This document shows, piece after piece, positions 31,014-38,746 of a stretch of DNA of 39,061 nucleotides. The DNA comes from Nitrospirota bacterium (GTDB taxonomy: Bacteria > Nitrospirota > Nitrospiria > JACQCE01). The first letter of the stretch is position 1. Every line of letters starts with the position of its first letter. Made by a program: the position numbers and the translations under genes. Location: positions 1 through 39,061 of the forward strand of contig JACQCE010000019.1 in NCBI GenBank assembly GCA_016201765.1. Direction: 5' to 3'. Below the pieces are notes generated by a model, which worked only from the letters and a program-made list of their open reading frames with translations, was not told the DNA's origin and searched no databases.

Positions 31014-32066
31014 TCCCACCGCCAGAAGCAGCCCGTCGGCGAACCAGGCGGCCATGACGGGGGGCAGCAGATTCTGATTGCCGAGCGCCATGGTGTAGCC
31101 TTGGATGATCGCGTAGGCAATGCTGATCAGGATGGCCAGGCTGATGCCCTGGGCCATTTGGGGCCGGCGTGTTCCGCGCAGACCCAGGGGCACGCCGATC
31201 ATCACCATCAGCAGGCTGACCGCCGGGATGGCAAACTTCGTGTGATAATTGATCTCATGCCGGGCGCTGTCCAGGCCGGATTGATGCAGCTGCTCGATGT
31301 AGCGCCCCAATTGGGCCCCGTCCATCTCATCGGGATCGATCACCACTTCACGAAAGTCAGCAGGAAGCTTGCCGAGATCGATCGGCGCGTGTTGCAACTC
31401 ATCCACCTCCACCGACCGGTCGGCCTGAAAGCGCCAGCGCGTGCCCTGGGTGATCCGCCACTGCGAGTCTGTAAATTCAATGGAACCGGCTTCGATCATC
31501 TCCTCGAGTTCGAATGATGCGTTCAACCGGTAGATCGTGACACCGTACAGTGAATCCACGGTGGGATGCACCAGCTGAATGCTCATGAGCCGATCGCGAT
31601 CCAATCGCAACCACTGACGGTTCTGGCCGAAGAGCGCCGCCTCCTGCTTGCCCAGCAATTTGACGTTTTTGATCCATTCGGATTTATGAGTGGCCATGGG
31701 AATGACCGACCAGTTTGCCGTCATCAGCACGCCGCTGACCAGCACACCGAACGCCAGAATGGGCGCGGCGAGATAGAGGGGGGACAGCCCCAGTGCGCGC
31801 ATGGCCAGCACCTCGCGGCGCCTGCTCAGCAGGCTGAGAGCCACGATGGCGGCCAGCAGGGTGGTGATGGGCATCAATATGAGCAGTGTCTGGGGAAGAC
31901 GGAGCAGCAGATAGGCCGTGAACGAATCGGCGGGCATCGCATGACCGGCGTAGCGGCGGAGGCGGGTGAACACCTCGATGAGTTGTGACACCAGGGCCAG
32001 GGAGCCGAACGTCAACCCCCACACGCGGAGGAATTCGTTGCCGATATAACGGTGCAGCCGCGACAT
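30987..32066 (-). CDS. lptG: LPS export ABC transporter permease LptG
   Basis: LptG forms with LptF the membrane core of the LptB2FG transporter that extracts LPS from the inner membrane and pushes it onto the periplasmic bridge. The 359-residue product starts MSRLHRYIGNEFLRVWG and has about six membrane helices (three N-terminal, three C-terminal) flanking a periplasmic beta-jellyroll (about residues 130-250). YHTKFAIPAVSLLMVMIGVPLGLR is the typical last-third signature. The start at 32066 is chosen by family length; an upstream opening to 32357 is inside lptF. It follows lptF with the two frames overlapping head-to-tail within a few bases of each other, so the two are co-translated. Confidence 0.93.
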   Translation of the reverse strand: MSRLHRYIGNEFLRVWGLTFGSLALVSQLIEVFTRLRRYAGHAMPADSFTAYLLLRLPQTLLILMPITTLLAAIVALSLLSRRREVLAMRALGLSPLYLAAPILAFGVLVSGVLMTANWSVIPMATHKSEWIKNVKLLGKQEAALFGQNRQWLRLDRDRLMSIQLVHPTVDSLYGVTIYRLNASFELEEMIEAGSIEFTDSQWRITQGTRWRFQADRSVEVDELQHAPIDLGKLPADFREVVIDPDEMDGAQLGRYIEQLHQSGLDSARHEINYHTKFAIPAVSLLMVMIGVPLGLRGTRRPQMAQGISLAILISIAYAIIQGYTMALGNQNLLPPVMAAWFADGLLLAVGSGLLWRLR

Positions 32067-32071
32067 GCCGG

Positions 32072-33205
32072 TCAGGGCGCCGCCGGCGATTCGGATTGGG
32101 GAGGCAGGGGCGGAGGCGGCCATCGCGATGAAAATGACCACGCCAGCAAGCCGACGGTCAGCAGGAGCAACAGGCTGTTGGGCAACCAGGCCGCGGCAAG
32201 CGAGGGGAGATGTCTCGTTTGCGCCACCGATGTGGAGGCGGTCATCAACAGGTAGTATCCAACGATCACGGCCAATCCCGCCGCGAAGCCTCCGAGGCGC
32301 CCCCCCCGGCCGGCCAGCAAACCAAGGGGAAGTCCCAGCACGGCAAACATCACGCACGCCGTGGGCAGGGCGTGATACGTCTGATAGGTGACAAGACGAT
32401 CCAACAGTGCGGGATCCGTGCGCCCGCCACGCTCATATTCGAGTTTGACCTCGCTGATCGGCGGAGAGGCGGCCGGGGCGCGGAGAAGGCTCGAAACGTC
32501 AAATCCCCGCGTATAGGTATCAAAAAAAATCCGTTGATAGGGGGCGTTAGCCGCTGGTCTGCGGTGCACCACGCCGTGTTCAAGCGTCAGTTCCAGCCGC
32601 TGTGTCGACGGATTGCGATGCAATTGCCCGCGCGTGGCGACGGCGAATTGGGGTTGCGCCGCATCGCGATAATCGAACACGAACACCCCGTCGAGACGGC
32701 CGGGCTCCTCGGAACGGGCGACATAGAGGATCAAACCGTCCTGCAACGGTTGAAATTGTCCCTCCTTGATGGCCACGACGCTTTGCTCCTGCGTGAGCAG
32801 GGACAACGCGATGGTTTTCATCGAATCGCCGCTGATGGGATCCCCCGCATACAGCATGAGCGTGCTTGCGAACGCGACGCTGCCGGCAAACAGCACCGCG
32901 GGACGGAGTATCCGCCACGGGGAGACGCCAATGGCAAACAGCGCCAGGATCTCCCGGTCGCCTGCCAGGCGGCTGAACGCCGAGGTGGAGGCGATCAGGG
33001 TGGCCACCGGCAGGGCCAGGAGCAGCATCAGCGGAAGCAGGGAAAGAAACAGCCGGAGCACCATCCCCGCGGGGATCCCCCGATTGACGATCCAATCGAG
33101 AAACATCAATCCCTGTTGCATGACGAGGAACAGCAGGAAGACCCCCAGGGTCAGGGTGAATGGAAGCAACAGTTCGGCGATGATGTAGCGATCGATTTTC
33201 GCCAT
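32072..33205 (-). CDS. lptF: LPS export ABC transporter permease LptF
   Basis: A partner of LptG, this 377-residue protein begins MAKIDRYIIAELLLPFTLTLG, the canonical LptF start. Membrane helices lie at about 10-35, 50-80 and 98-122, then a periplasmic domain, then three helices from about 290 (VMFAVLGLPLGLLAGRGGRLGGFAAGL). It ends with a Pro-rich tail. DREILALFAIGVSPWRILRPAV is the coupling-helix region that contacts LptB; lptB is not in this window. It is the first gene of a two-gene leftward unit, with its promoter only 6 bp from the ATG. Confidence 0.93.
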   Translation of the reverse strand: MAKIDRYIIAELLLPFTLTLGVFLLFLVMQQGLMFLDWIVNRGIPAGMVLRLFLSLLPLMLLLALPVATLIASTSAFSRLAGDREILALFAIGVSPWRILRPAVLFAGSVAFASTLMLYAGDPISGDSMKTIALSLLTQEQSVVAIKEGQFQPLQDGLILYVARSEEPGRLDGVFVFDYRDAAQPQFAVATRGQLHRNPSTQRLELTLEHGVVHRRPAANAPYQRIFFDTYTRGFDVSSLLRAPAASPPISEVKLEYERGGRTDPALLDRLVTYQTYHALPTACVMFAVLGLPLGLLAGRGGRLGGFAAGLAVIVGYYLLMTASTSVAQTRHLPSLAAAWLPNSLLLLLTVGLLAWSFSSRWPPPPLPPQSESPAAP

Positions 33206-33211
33206 CGGCCC

Positions 33212-33240
33212 ACTATAACGAAAATGCGCCGGGTTGTAAA
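33212..33240 (-). promoter_or_regulatory. Promoter of lptFG, apparently leaderless
   Basis: On the minus strand TTTACA (33235-33240) and TATAGT (33212-33217) are separated by exactly 17 bp, a near-consensus sigma70 site. Only GGGCCG lies between the -10 and the lptF ATG at 33205, so transcription would begin at or within a base or so of the start codon, leaving no room for a Shine-Dalgarno. Confidence 0.6.
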
Positions 33241-33329
33241 CAAACGGGTGGGGGCGGCTCATGCGACGAGCCACAGGGATGGACGTCAAAAAAACCTGAT
33301 TTTCCGTCGAGTTAACGTCGGTGCGTTCC

Positions 33330-33358
33330 TTGACAGCCCCAGGGTCCTATGCTACGGT
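33330..33358 (+). promoter_or_regulatory. Promoter of the TPR/ExeA genes
   Basis: A consensus TTGACA (33330-33335) is followed after 17 bp by TACGGT (33353-33358), preceded by TGC as an extended -10. The start would be near 33365, giving a leader of about 32 nt before ATG 33397. It stands back-to-back with the lptFG promoter in a 191-bp divergent gap. Confidence 0.55.
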
Positions 33359-33396
33359 TAATCGACGACAACTGCGTCTTGCAGCAAGGGTAAATT

Positions 33397-36249
33397 ATGG
33401 CCGTCGACCGAAGCACACTCATTCAAAATGCGCAGCGCTTCATGGCGCGCGGCCAGATCGACAAAGCGATCGAGGAATGGCAGAAGCTCGTCAGCCTCAC
33501 CCCGCAGGACGGCAATCTCTACAACACGATCGGCGATCTCTATCTGAAAAAGAACGACACGCTGCACGCCGTTGAGACCTTTTTGCTCGCGGCCTCTGCG
33601 TTTGAGCGGGCCGGGTTCGCGCTGAAGACGATCGCCGTCTACAAGAAAATCCTCAAGGTCGATCCCTCGAACCTCGACGTCAATCTCAAGCTGGCGGATC
33701 TGAACGCCGACCGCGGTTTGACCGGCAACGCCATTGAAGATTATCTCAAGGTCGCCAAGGAGTATGGCCGGGCCGGCAAGGTTCACGAGGCCCTCGATAT
33801 TTACCGGAAGATCGCCAATTTTGACCCGGGCAACACCAATATCCGCCTGAAGCTGGCTGAGCTGAGCCTGAGGGAAAAATTGACGACCGAAGCCATTGAC
33901 GAGTACATGAAAGTTGCTCAGATTTATGAACAGAACGGCCGGTCGACCGACGCCGCGGGCATCTACAAGAAAATTCTTGAAATCGACCCCAAGCACGCGG
34001 CGGCCCGTGAGGCCTTGAAGGGGACGGTCACGCCGGCGTCGCCCTCGCTGCCGACCGTGGCCGAAGTCGAGCAGGCCATCACCGCCGAGGATTGGGACCT
34101 GGCGGGTCAAAAAGCCGGCGCGTTGCTGGTGCACGAGCCGACGAATCTGACGCTCCGGAGGTTGCGCGGCACCATCCTGCTGCACAAGGGCGAGGCCGCC
34201 GCGTCATGGGCGGACTACCGGGCGGTGGTCGATGAGGCGATTCGCGCGCAACGCACGGATGAGGCGATCCAGCTGTTGCAGGAATATGTCGGCCTTGCCC
34301 CCCAGCAACGGGAGGCCTTCGAATCTTTGGCGGCGCTGCTTGAGGAATGCCGGCGCATTCCCGCGGCCGTTCAGGCGCTGGCCGCGCTGATTGATCTCAT
34401 GGAACGGGACGGTGTGCATGAGTCCGAGGTCAAGGAGTGCTTCCAGCGGATGAAGGCGCTCGATCCGGACGGCGAGATCACCGACCGGTATCGGGCGCGA
34501 TTCGAACCCCCGGCAGCGGCGGTGGGGCAGGAGGAGCCGAAGGCCGATCAGGCGGCCGCCGCGCCCCTTGAGTCTGCGCCAATCAGTGATTTTGAGGTTG
34601 GGACCGGAGCGGTCCAGACCGGGGCAGAGTCGTTTCAAGCGGCGGATCCGGAGATGGCGGCTGACGACGTTGTCGTGCCGACGCCGTTGATGGCTGAACA
34701 ACCGGCGCGGGCTGATCTCGCCGCATCGGCCCCGGCGGAGCCGGCGTCAAAGGCCGAATCGTCAAAATCCGGCCGCTCGGCGTCGGCGCCTTCGCGATCA
34801 GCCTCCGTCAGCCGACGCGCGGAAATTGAGAGGAAGGACGTCTCGATCAGCATTTCCCGCCAGGCCGACGCCTCGCAAAGCCGGAGTCGTGACCAATCGG
34901 CCCCGTCGCAAGCCAAACCGGCAAAGCGGATCCGCCCCAGGGATCTGCCGGACTATTTTGCCGAAGCCGAGGTCTATCTCAAGTATGGTTTGGCGGCCAA
35001 AGCCATCGAGCAATACCAGCTGATCATATCCATTGACGCCAACAACATCGAAGGGCATTCGAAACTCCGTGAATTGTACCAATTGGAAGGACGGTTGGAA
35101 GAGGCGGTGACCCACAGCCTGGCGCTTGTCAGGCTCTACCTTTCACGGGGACAGCGCGACGATGCGGAACAGATCTGGGCTGAAGCGCAGGAATGGAGCC
35201 CGGATGATCCCCGTGTGCAGGGCAGCCTGCTCGATCAGGCCGGGGCCGAGCCGCCGCCACAGTCCCGCCCGATGCCGGCCCCCCAACCGGAGCCTGAAAT
35301 CATTCAGCGCCCCAAACAGGATCTTCAGGAATGGCTGGCCGAAGCGGAGTTTTACCTTCAACAAGGCCTGCAGGAGCAGGCCCATGAATTGTTCGAAACC
35401 ATCCGACACCACTATCCCGATGCTCCAGAAGCGAAGGCCTATTTTGCCGCTCAGCCGCCGTCGGCCAAGGCAGGCCGTCCTGGTGTGGGCAAGGGATTGA
35501 ACGATCTGGTCAACGAAGAGGAGCCGTCAATTGGAGGCGATCCTTCGGGTCACGATGACGCCACGCTGAGCAAACAGCTGGCCGAGTTGTTCCCCGGCGC
35601 GTTTCGCGGCATGGACGACGGTCTTCAACCGGCCTCTCCCGATCGCCCGCCAGACCGATTGACTGCGTCGGTGGAGGGCGTGATCCGCGCCGTGGAACAG
35701 GGCGGCCAACCCCTCCCGCCCGACGGGCCGGACCCGCATTACAGTCTTGGCGTGGCCTACAAGGAAATGGGCCTCTATGCCGAAGCGAGAAAGGAATTCG
35801 AGCAGGCGGCGGCCCTGCCGGCCTACCACGTGGATGTCACATTAATGGTGGCGGCATGCCATGAAGCGGAGGGGCAGCCCCGGCTGGCCGTACGGCAGCT
35901 CCAACAGGGACTTGAGGCGTTGACCCCTGACGATCCGCGGTGGGCGGAGGTGGCGTGCGAATCAGCGCGGTTGTCGGCTGGAATCGGGGAGAGCGACAAG
36001 GCCGTGGCGCTGCTGCAATCGGTGATCAGGGCCGATCCCGCCCATGAGCGGGCGGCAGCTCTACTCAAGACGTTGCAGCAATCGTCCCTGTCACAGAGCG
36101 GCCGGGATGCTCACAAGGAGAAAGCCCGCCAGCCGAAGCTGGCCAAGCCGGTCGCCGGGGAGCGGGCCGACCCGCCGCCCGAGCCGTCCGCCCGGGGCGA
36201 CGAATCGAAACCGGACAAGAACAAACGCCACCGCATCTCGTACGTGTAG
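33397..36249 (+). CDS. Large tetratricopeptide-repeat protein
   Basis: The 950-residue cytoplasmic-looking protein (no signal peptide or membrane helix) has TPR units through about residues 1-205 (for example KAIEEWQKLVSLTPQDGNLY and AAGIYKKILEIDPKHAAARE) and a weaker helical block to about 365. A low-complexity Ala/Ser/Pro/Glu linker follows at about 370-510. A second repeat pair has PDYFAEAEVYLKYGLAAKAI and EWLAEAEFYLQQGLQEQAHE, and a third TPR block runs at about 780-900. It ends in a basic tail. TPRs are protein-binding scaffolds, and two EAE-Y-L modules suggest FimV-like or pilus-assembly scaffolds. It precedes an ExeA-type ATPase by 9 bp, so the two probably act together; the partner complex is unknown. 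Confidence 0.85.
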   Translation: MAVDRSTLIQNAQRFMARGQIDKAIEEWQKLVSLTPQDGNLYNTIGDLYLKKNDTLHAVETFLLAASAFERAGFALKTIAVYKKILKVDPSNLDVNLKLADLNADRGLTGNAIEDYLKVAKEYGRAGKVHEALDIYRKIANFDPGNTNIRLKLAELSLREKLTTEAIDEYMKVAQIYEQNGRSTDAAGIYKKILEIDPKHAAAREALKGTVTPASPSLPTVAEVEQAITAEDWDLAGQKAGALLVHEPTNLTLRRLRGTILLHKGEAAASWADYRAVVDEAIRAQRTDEAIQLLQEYVGLAPQQREAFESLAALLEECRRIPAAVQALAALIDLMERDGVHESEVKECFQRMKALDPDGEITDRYRARFEPPAAAVGQEEPKADQAAAAPLESAPISDFEVGTGAVQTGAESFQAADPEMAADDVVVPTPLMAEQPARADLAASAPAEPASKAESSKSGRSASAPSRSASVSRRAEIERKDVSISISRQADASQSRSRDQSAPSQAKPAKRIRPRDLPDYFAEAEVYLKYGLAAKAIEQYQLIISIDANNIEGHSKLRELYQLEGRLEEAVTHSLALVRLYLSRGQRDDAEQIWAEAQEWSPDDPRVQGSLLDQAGAEPPPQSRPMPAPQPEPEIIQRPKQDLQEWLAEAEFYLQQGLQEQAHELFETIRHHYPDAPEAKAYFAAQPPSAKAGRPGVGKGLNDLVNEEEPSIGGDPSGHDDATLSKQLAELFPGAFRGMDDGLQPASPDRPPDRLTASVEGVIRAVEQGGQPLPPDGPDPHYSLGVAYKEMGLYAEARKEFEQAAALPAYHVDVTLMVAACHEAEGQPRLAVRQLQQGLEALTPDDPRWAEVACESARLSAGIGESDKAVALLQSVIRADPAHERAAALLKTLQQSSLSQSGRDAHKEKARQPKLAKPVAGERADPPPEPSARGDESKPDKNKRHRISYV

Positions 36250-36258
36250 GGAGGTGTC

Positions 36259-37086
36259 ATGGATTACTTGGAATTCTACCGCCTGAAAGAACAACCGTTT
36301 TCCATCGCGGTTGACAACCGGTTCTACTACAACAGCAGCCAACACAGCGAGGCGTTGATCCGGTTGCGGTACGCCGCGGACACCCAGAAGGGACTGGCGG
36401 TGCTGGTGGGGGATGTCGGCACCGGGAAGACCACGCTGGCCCGCCGGCTGCTGGACGAGCTCGACGAGCGGTACTTTCACGCGGCCCTGCTGGTGGTGTT
36501 GCACGCCTCGGTCACGGCCGAGTGGCTGGTGAGGAAAATCGCCATGCAACTGGGCGTGGAGAAACCGGCCGACGACAAGACGGAACTGTTGTCCCAATTA
36601 TGCCAGCGTCTGATCGAGCTGCACGACCAGAAGAAAAAGGCCGTCGTCCTGATTGATGAGGCGCAAATGCTCAGCAACAAGGCGCTGATGGAGGAACTGA
36701 GGGGCATTTTGAACATTGAAGTGGACAACCAGAAATTGCTCACGTTCGTCTTGTTCGGCCTGGCGGAGTTGGACAACTGTCTGGCGCTGGATGGGCCGCT
36801 CCGCCAGCGGGTGGCGATCCGGTATGAGTTGACGTCGTTTACGCAGGCCACCACGGAAGATTACATCCGCTATCGGTTGCAGATCGCCGGGGCGACCCGC
36901 GAGTTGTTCAACACGCAGGCGATGGCCACCGTATTCGAATATTCACACGGCGTGCCGCGGTTGATTAATACGATTTGCGACAATGCGCTCTTGGAAGGCT
37001 TTCTGCGTAAAAAAGAACAGCTTGAGACGGATTTGATCCGTGACGTGGCATTCGATCTGAAGCTGTCCCAGTCGGTCGGCGCTTGA
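36259..37086 (+). CDS. ExeA/GspA-type AAA ATPase
   Basis: The 275-residue ATPase begins with the typical EFYRLKEQPFSIAVDNRFYY. It has Walker A VGDVGTGKTTLARRL (about residues 53-67), Walker B AVVLIDEAQML, a sensor region in VLFGLAELD, and the arginine-containing LRQRVAIRYELTSF and SHGVPRLINTICDNALLEG. Relatives (GspA/ExeA) help assemble secretins or act with pili and polysaccharide export. No membrane segment or peptidoglycan-binding domain is attached, unlike full ExeA. It directly follows the TPR gene and is likely co-expressed. Confidence 0.88.
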   Translation: MDYLEFYRLKEQPFSIAVDNRFYYNSSQHSEALIRLRYAADTQKGLAVLVGDVGTGKTTLARRLLDELDERYFHAALLVVLHASVTAEWLVRKIAMQLGVEKPADDKTELLSQLCQRLIELHDQKKKAVVLIDEAQMLSNKALMEELRGILNIEVDNQKLLTFVLFGLAELDNCLALDGPLRQRVAIRYELTSFTQATTEDYIRYRLQIAGATRELFNTQAMATVFEYSHGVPRLINTICDNALLEGFLRKKEQLETDLIRDVAFDLKLSQSVGA

Positions 37087-37107
37087 CAGTGCCCGAGAAG
37101 AGTTGAT

Positions 37108-37202
37108 AATGTCGAGTGTCGGATTTCGAATGGCGAATATCGAATGAGAGAAGAGAATTAAAATCCCTCCGGTCTACGTTTTCCATTCTTTACTCGACAT
37201 TC
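37108..37202 (+). repeat. AT-rich inverted repeat upstream of the tRNA gene
   Basis: AATGTCGAGT near the left end has its perfect complement ACTCGACATT near the right end, and the enclosed DNA contains several TCGAAT-like tetramer-spaced motifs (GGATTTCGAATGGCGAATATCGAATGAG in short overlapping pieces). Composition is much AT-richer than neighbouring genes. It may be a small palindromic element or a complex regulatory site; no coding capacity is seen. Confidence 0.5.
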
Positions 37203-37220
37203 ATCGTTCATGATTCTCAA

Positions 37221-37295
37221 GCGGGTGTAGCTCAGCGGTAGAGTCCCAGCTTCCCAAGCTGGTTGTCGTGGGTTCGAATCCCATCACCCGCTCCA
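37221..37295 (+). tRNA. tRNA-Gly (anticodon CCC)
   Basis: The cloverleaf is complete. The acceptor GCGGGTG/CACCCGC, D-stem GCTC/GAGT, anticodon stem CCAGC/GCTGG with loop TTCCCAA (anticodon CCC), variable TTGTC, and T-arm GTGGG-TTCGAAT-CCCAT are all present, and CCA is encoded at 37293-37295. It reads GGG glycine codons. The encoded CCA overlaps the left arm of a 10-bp hairpin that begins the repeat region downstream. Confidence 0.97.
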
Positions 37296-37315
37296 ATTTC
37301 CCTGTGGGAAATTGG
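37293..37315 (+). terminator. Perfect 10-bp hairpin at the tRNA 3' end
   Basis: CCAATTTCCC (37293-37302) and GGGAAATTGG (37306-37315) form a perfect stem with a TGT loop, starting in the tRNA CCA. No T-run follows (the next bases are CCCCG), so it is not a classical intrinsic terminator. It could aid 3' processing or stop, or simply be the first hairpin of the adjoining repeat. Confidence 0.4.
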
Positions 37316-37359
37316 CCCCGAAGCAAAGCTGAGGGGCATCGATTTTTGACTTTATCACC
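37297..37359 (+). repeat. Direct repeat T, copy 1 (after tRNA-Gly)
   Basis: This copy shares with 37448-37512 the order TCCC-loop-GGGAAATT, CCCCGA, GAGGGGC, an AT-rich GATTTT stretch and ATCACC. Each copy therefore has two hairpins, the second closed by CCCC/GGGG, and an AT-rich end. The central loops differ while the stems are kept. Confidence 0.65.
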
Positions 37360-37447
37360 GTATCAAGATATGCATGGATGGGACTCCATGTCGCCCGTCA
37401 AATCTCCTTCGGCCTATGGCCTCAGGACAAGCCGCCACCCGCTTAAA

Positions 37448-37512
37448 TGTCCCTTCGGGAAATTTACCCCGAGGCCGTGAGGCCGAGGGGCCATGATTTT
37501 GTTTTGATCACC
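37448..37512 (+). repeat. Direct repeat T, copy 2 (before the histidine phosphatase gene)
   Basis: It matches copy 1 in layout. The first stem has one mismatch (AAATGTCCC against GGGAAATTT). The second hairpin is longer (CCCCGAGGCC then GGCCGAGGGG). It ends 5 bp before the ATG of the phosphatase gene. The 88 bp between the copies holds CATGGA/TCCATG and a GGCCTATGGCC palindrome but no gene. Confidence 0.65.
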
Positions 37513-37517
37513 AATCC

Positions 37518-38168
37518 ATGCCTTCCACACCCACCCTATTGTATCTCATCCGCCACGGCCAGGTGGCGAAAGCCCGTCCCCGCAGTTACCACGGTCAATC
37601 GGACGTGCCGTTGAGCCCGTTGGGCCGGCTGCAAATGGATCGGTTGGCCGAGTGGGCGGCATCGATGGACCTGTCCGCCGTGTATTGCAGCGATTTGCAA
37701 CGGACGCGCCATGGAGCCGACGCGGTGGGCCGGCGGTGCGCCGTGCCGGTGTCGGCCACGCCCGTATTACGGGAAAAACATTTCGGGCGATGGGAAGGGC
37801 TGACCTATGAAGAGGCCGAACGGCAATTTCCGGCGGAATGGCGCGACTGGCTCGCCGATCCGCTGGATGCCCGGCCGCCGGAAGGGGAAACGTATCGGGA
37901 AGTGGAGTCGAGGGTCATCCCGTTTGTGCAGCAACTGGTGCGGGAGCACGCCGGACAGGCCGTGCTCATCCTGGCGCACGGCGGCGTCAATCGCGTGATC
38001 GTCTGCCGGGCGTTGGGACTGCCGATGCGGCGCGTGTTCGGGATTGAACAGGATTACGCCTGCGTGAACCTGATCGAGTGCGCGGCCGTCGGGCGTTGGC
38101 GGGTGACGTTGATGAACAGCGCGTTGCCCGGTGATCCGTTGCTGAAGCCGGACGGCGCAGCGCCGTGA
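37518..38168 (+). CDS. Histidine phosphatase family protein (phosphoglycerate mutase/CobC-like)
   Basis: A 216-residue phosphatase of the RHG clade: LLYLIRHGQVAKARPRSYHGQ carries the phospho-accepting His, CSDLQRTRHGADAVG the second Arg region, REKHFGRWEGLTYEEAERQFP the acidic residue, and LILAHGGVNRVIVCRALG the second catalytic His. LSPLGRLQ and FGRWEGLT resemble alpha-ribazole phosphatase (CobC) and related sugar-phosphate phosphatases, but no cobalamin gene is nearby, so the substrate is open. It converges with the YkgJ-like gene, with an 18-bp gap. Confidence 0.88.
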   Translation: MPSTPTLLYLIRHGQVAKARPRSYHGQSDVPLSPLGRLQMDRLAEWAASMDLSAVYCSDLQRTRHGADAVGRRCAVPVSATPVLREKHFGRWEGLTYEEAERQFPAEWRDWLADPLDARPPEGETYREVESRVIPFVQQLVREHAGQAVLILAHGGVNRVIVCRALGLPMRRVFGIEQDYACVNLIECAAVGRWRVTLMNSALPGDPLLKPDGAAP

Positions 38169-38186
38169 CTGCGGGGGAGCGGGCGG

Positions 38187-38619
38187 TCAGGCCGGAAACA
38201 CGGGGTAAGGAAAGTTGTTCGGCTTCGATCCGGCCAGCGGGGGAGTGGGGGTGATGGGCGCCTCCCCGGGCGCGGCAAAATGGTAGCCGCATTGAAAATC
38301 GACATCGGCCAGATCCCGTGGGTCGATCGGAAACGCGGCGCACTGAAAGGGCCGTCCCCGTTCATAGATCAGGCAGGTCGGATTCTCCTCCGTGCCGCCG
38401 AGGAACGGGCATCGAAACACGAGCCGGCAGCAGCGGCCGCACCGGACGCATTCCCCCTCCCGAAGCTGCTGTTGATCCTGAATGTACGCCGGATTCACCG
38501 GCCGGATTCACCGTGCAGAGGAGAAACCGCCGCACTTTGTTGGCCAGCTTGCTGAAGGGCGAGGTGCGGCTGGGAACAAGTTGCCAGAGGCGGAAACGCG
38601 TCAGAGATGGAAGCGCCAT
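38187..38619 (-). pseudogene. YkgJ-family Cys-cluster protein gene, frameshifted by a 13-bp tandem duplication
   Basis: The family binds Zn or an Fe-S centre through a Cys cluster, seen here as ECVRCGRCCRLVFRCPFLGG with further Cys in TCLIYERGRPFQC and FQCGYHF. The intact 3' part (38187-38498) could start only at a GTG in the duplicated segment. The frame upstream on the same strand, from ATG 38619, reads MALPSLTRFRLWQLVPSRTS through RRFLLCTVNPA and is plainly the missing N-terminus. The 13-mer GCCGGATTCACCG stands twice in tandem (38488-38513, plus strand); removing one copy joins LLCTVNPA directly to YIQDQQQLREG. The full protein would have about 139 residues. It is a recent frameshift, an error of assembly, or a phase-variable site. 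Confidence 0.8.
38488..38513 (+). repeat. Perfect 13-bp tandem duplication
   Basis: GCCGGATTCACCG occurs twice head to tail. The length is not a multiple of three, so the copy number decides whether the Cys-cluster gene on the minus strand is in frame (one copy) or split (two copies, as here). Confidence 0.95.
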
Positions 38620-38710
38620 GTCCGCCACGTTGTAACATACAATGTGGAACGGAGGCAATCACTAATTTTTCCTGCTCGGATCCCCATTCATACGCCTCGG
38701 TCGATTCAGC

Positions 38711-38738
38711 TTGAAAAAGAGCGAAAAAACGATACAAT
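38711..38738 (+). promoter_or_regulatory. Promoter of the MinD/FlhG-like gene
   Basis: TTGAAA (38711-38716) and TACAAT (38733-38738) are 16 bp apart in an A-rich stretch. The expected start, near 38745, is 2 nt from ATG 38747, so the mRNA would be nearly leaderless; no Shine-Dalgarno is visible before that ATG. Confidence 0.55.
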
Positions 38739-38746
38739 GGAACGTA

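Noticed and set aside
32210-33361. 383-codon plus-strand frame over lptF
   Set aside because: It is the antisense of a well-supported permease gene with low-complexity Arg/Gln/His composition.
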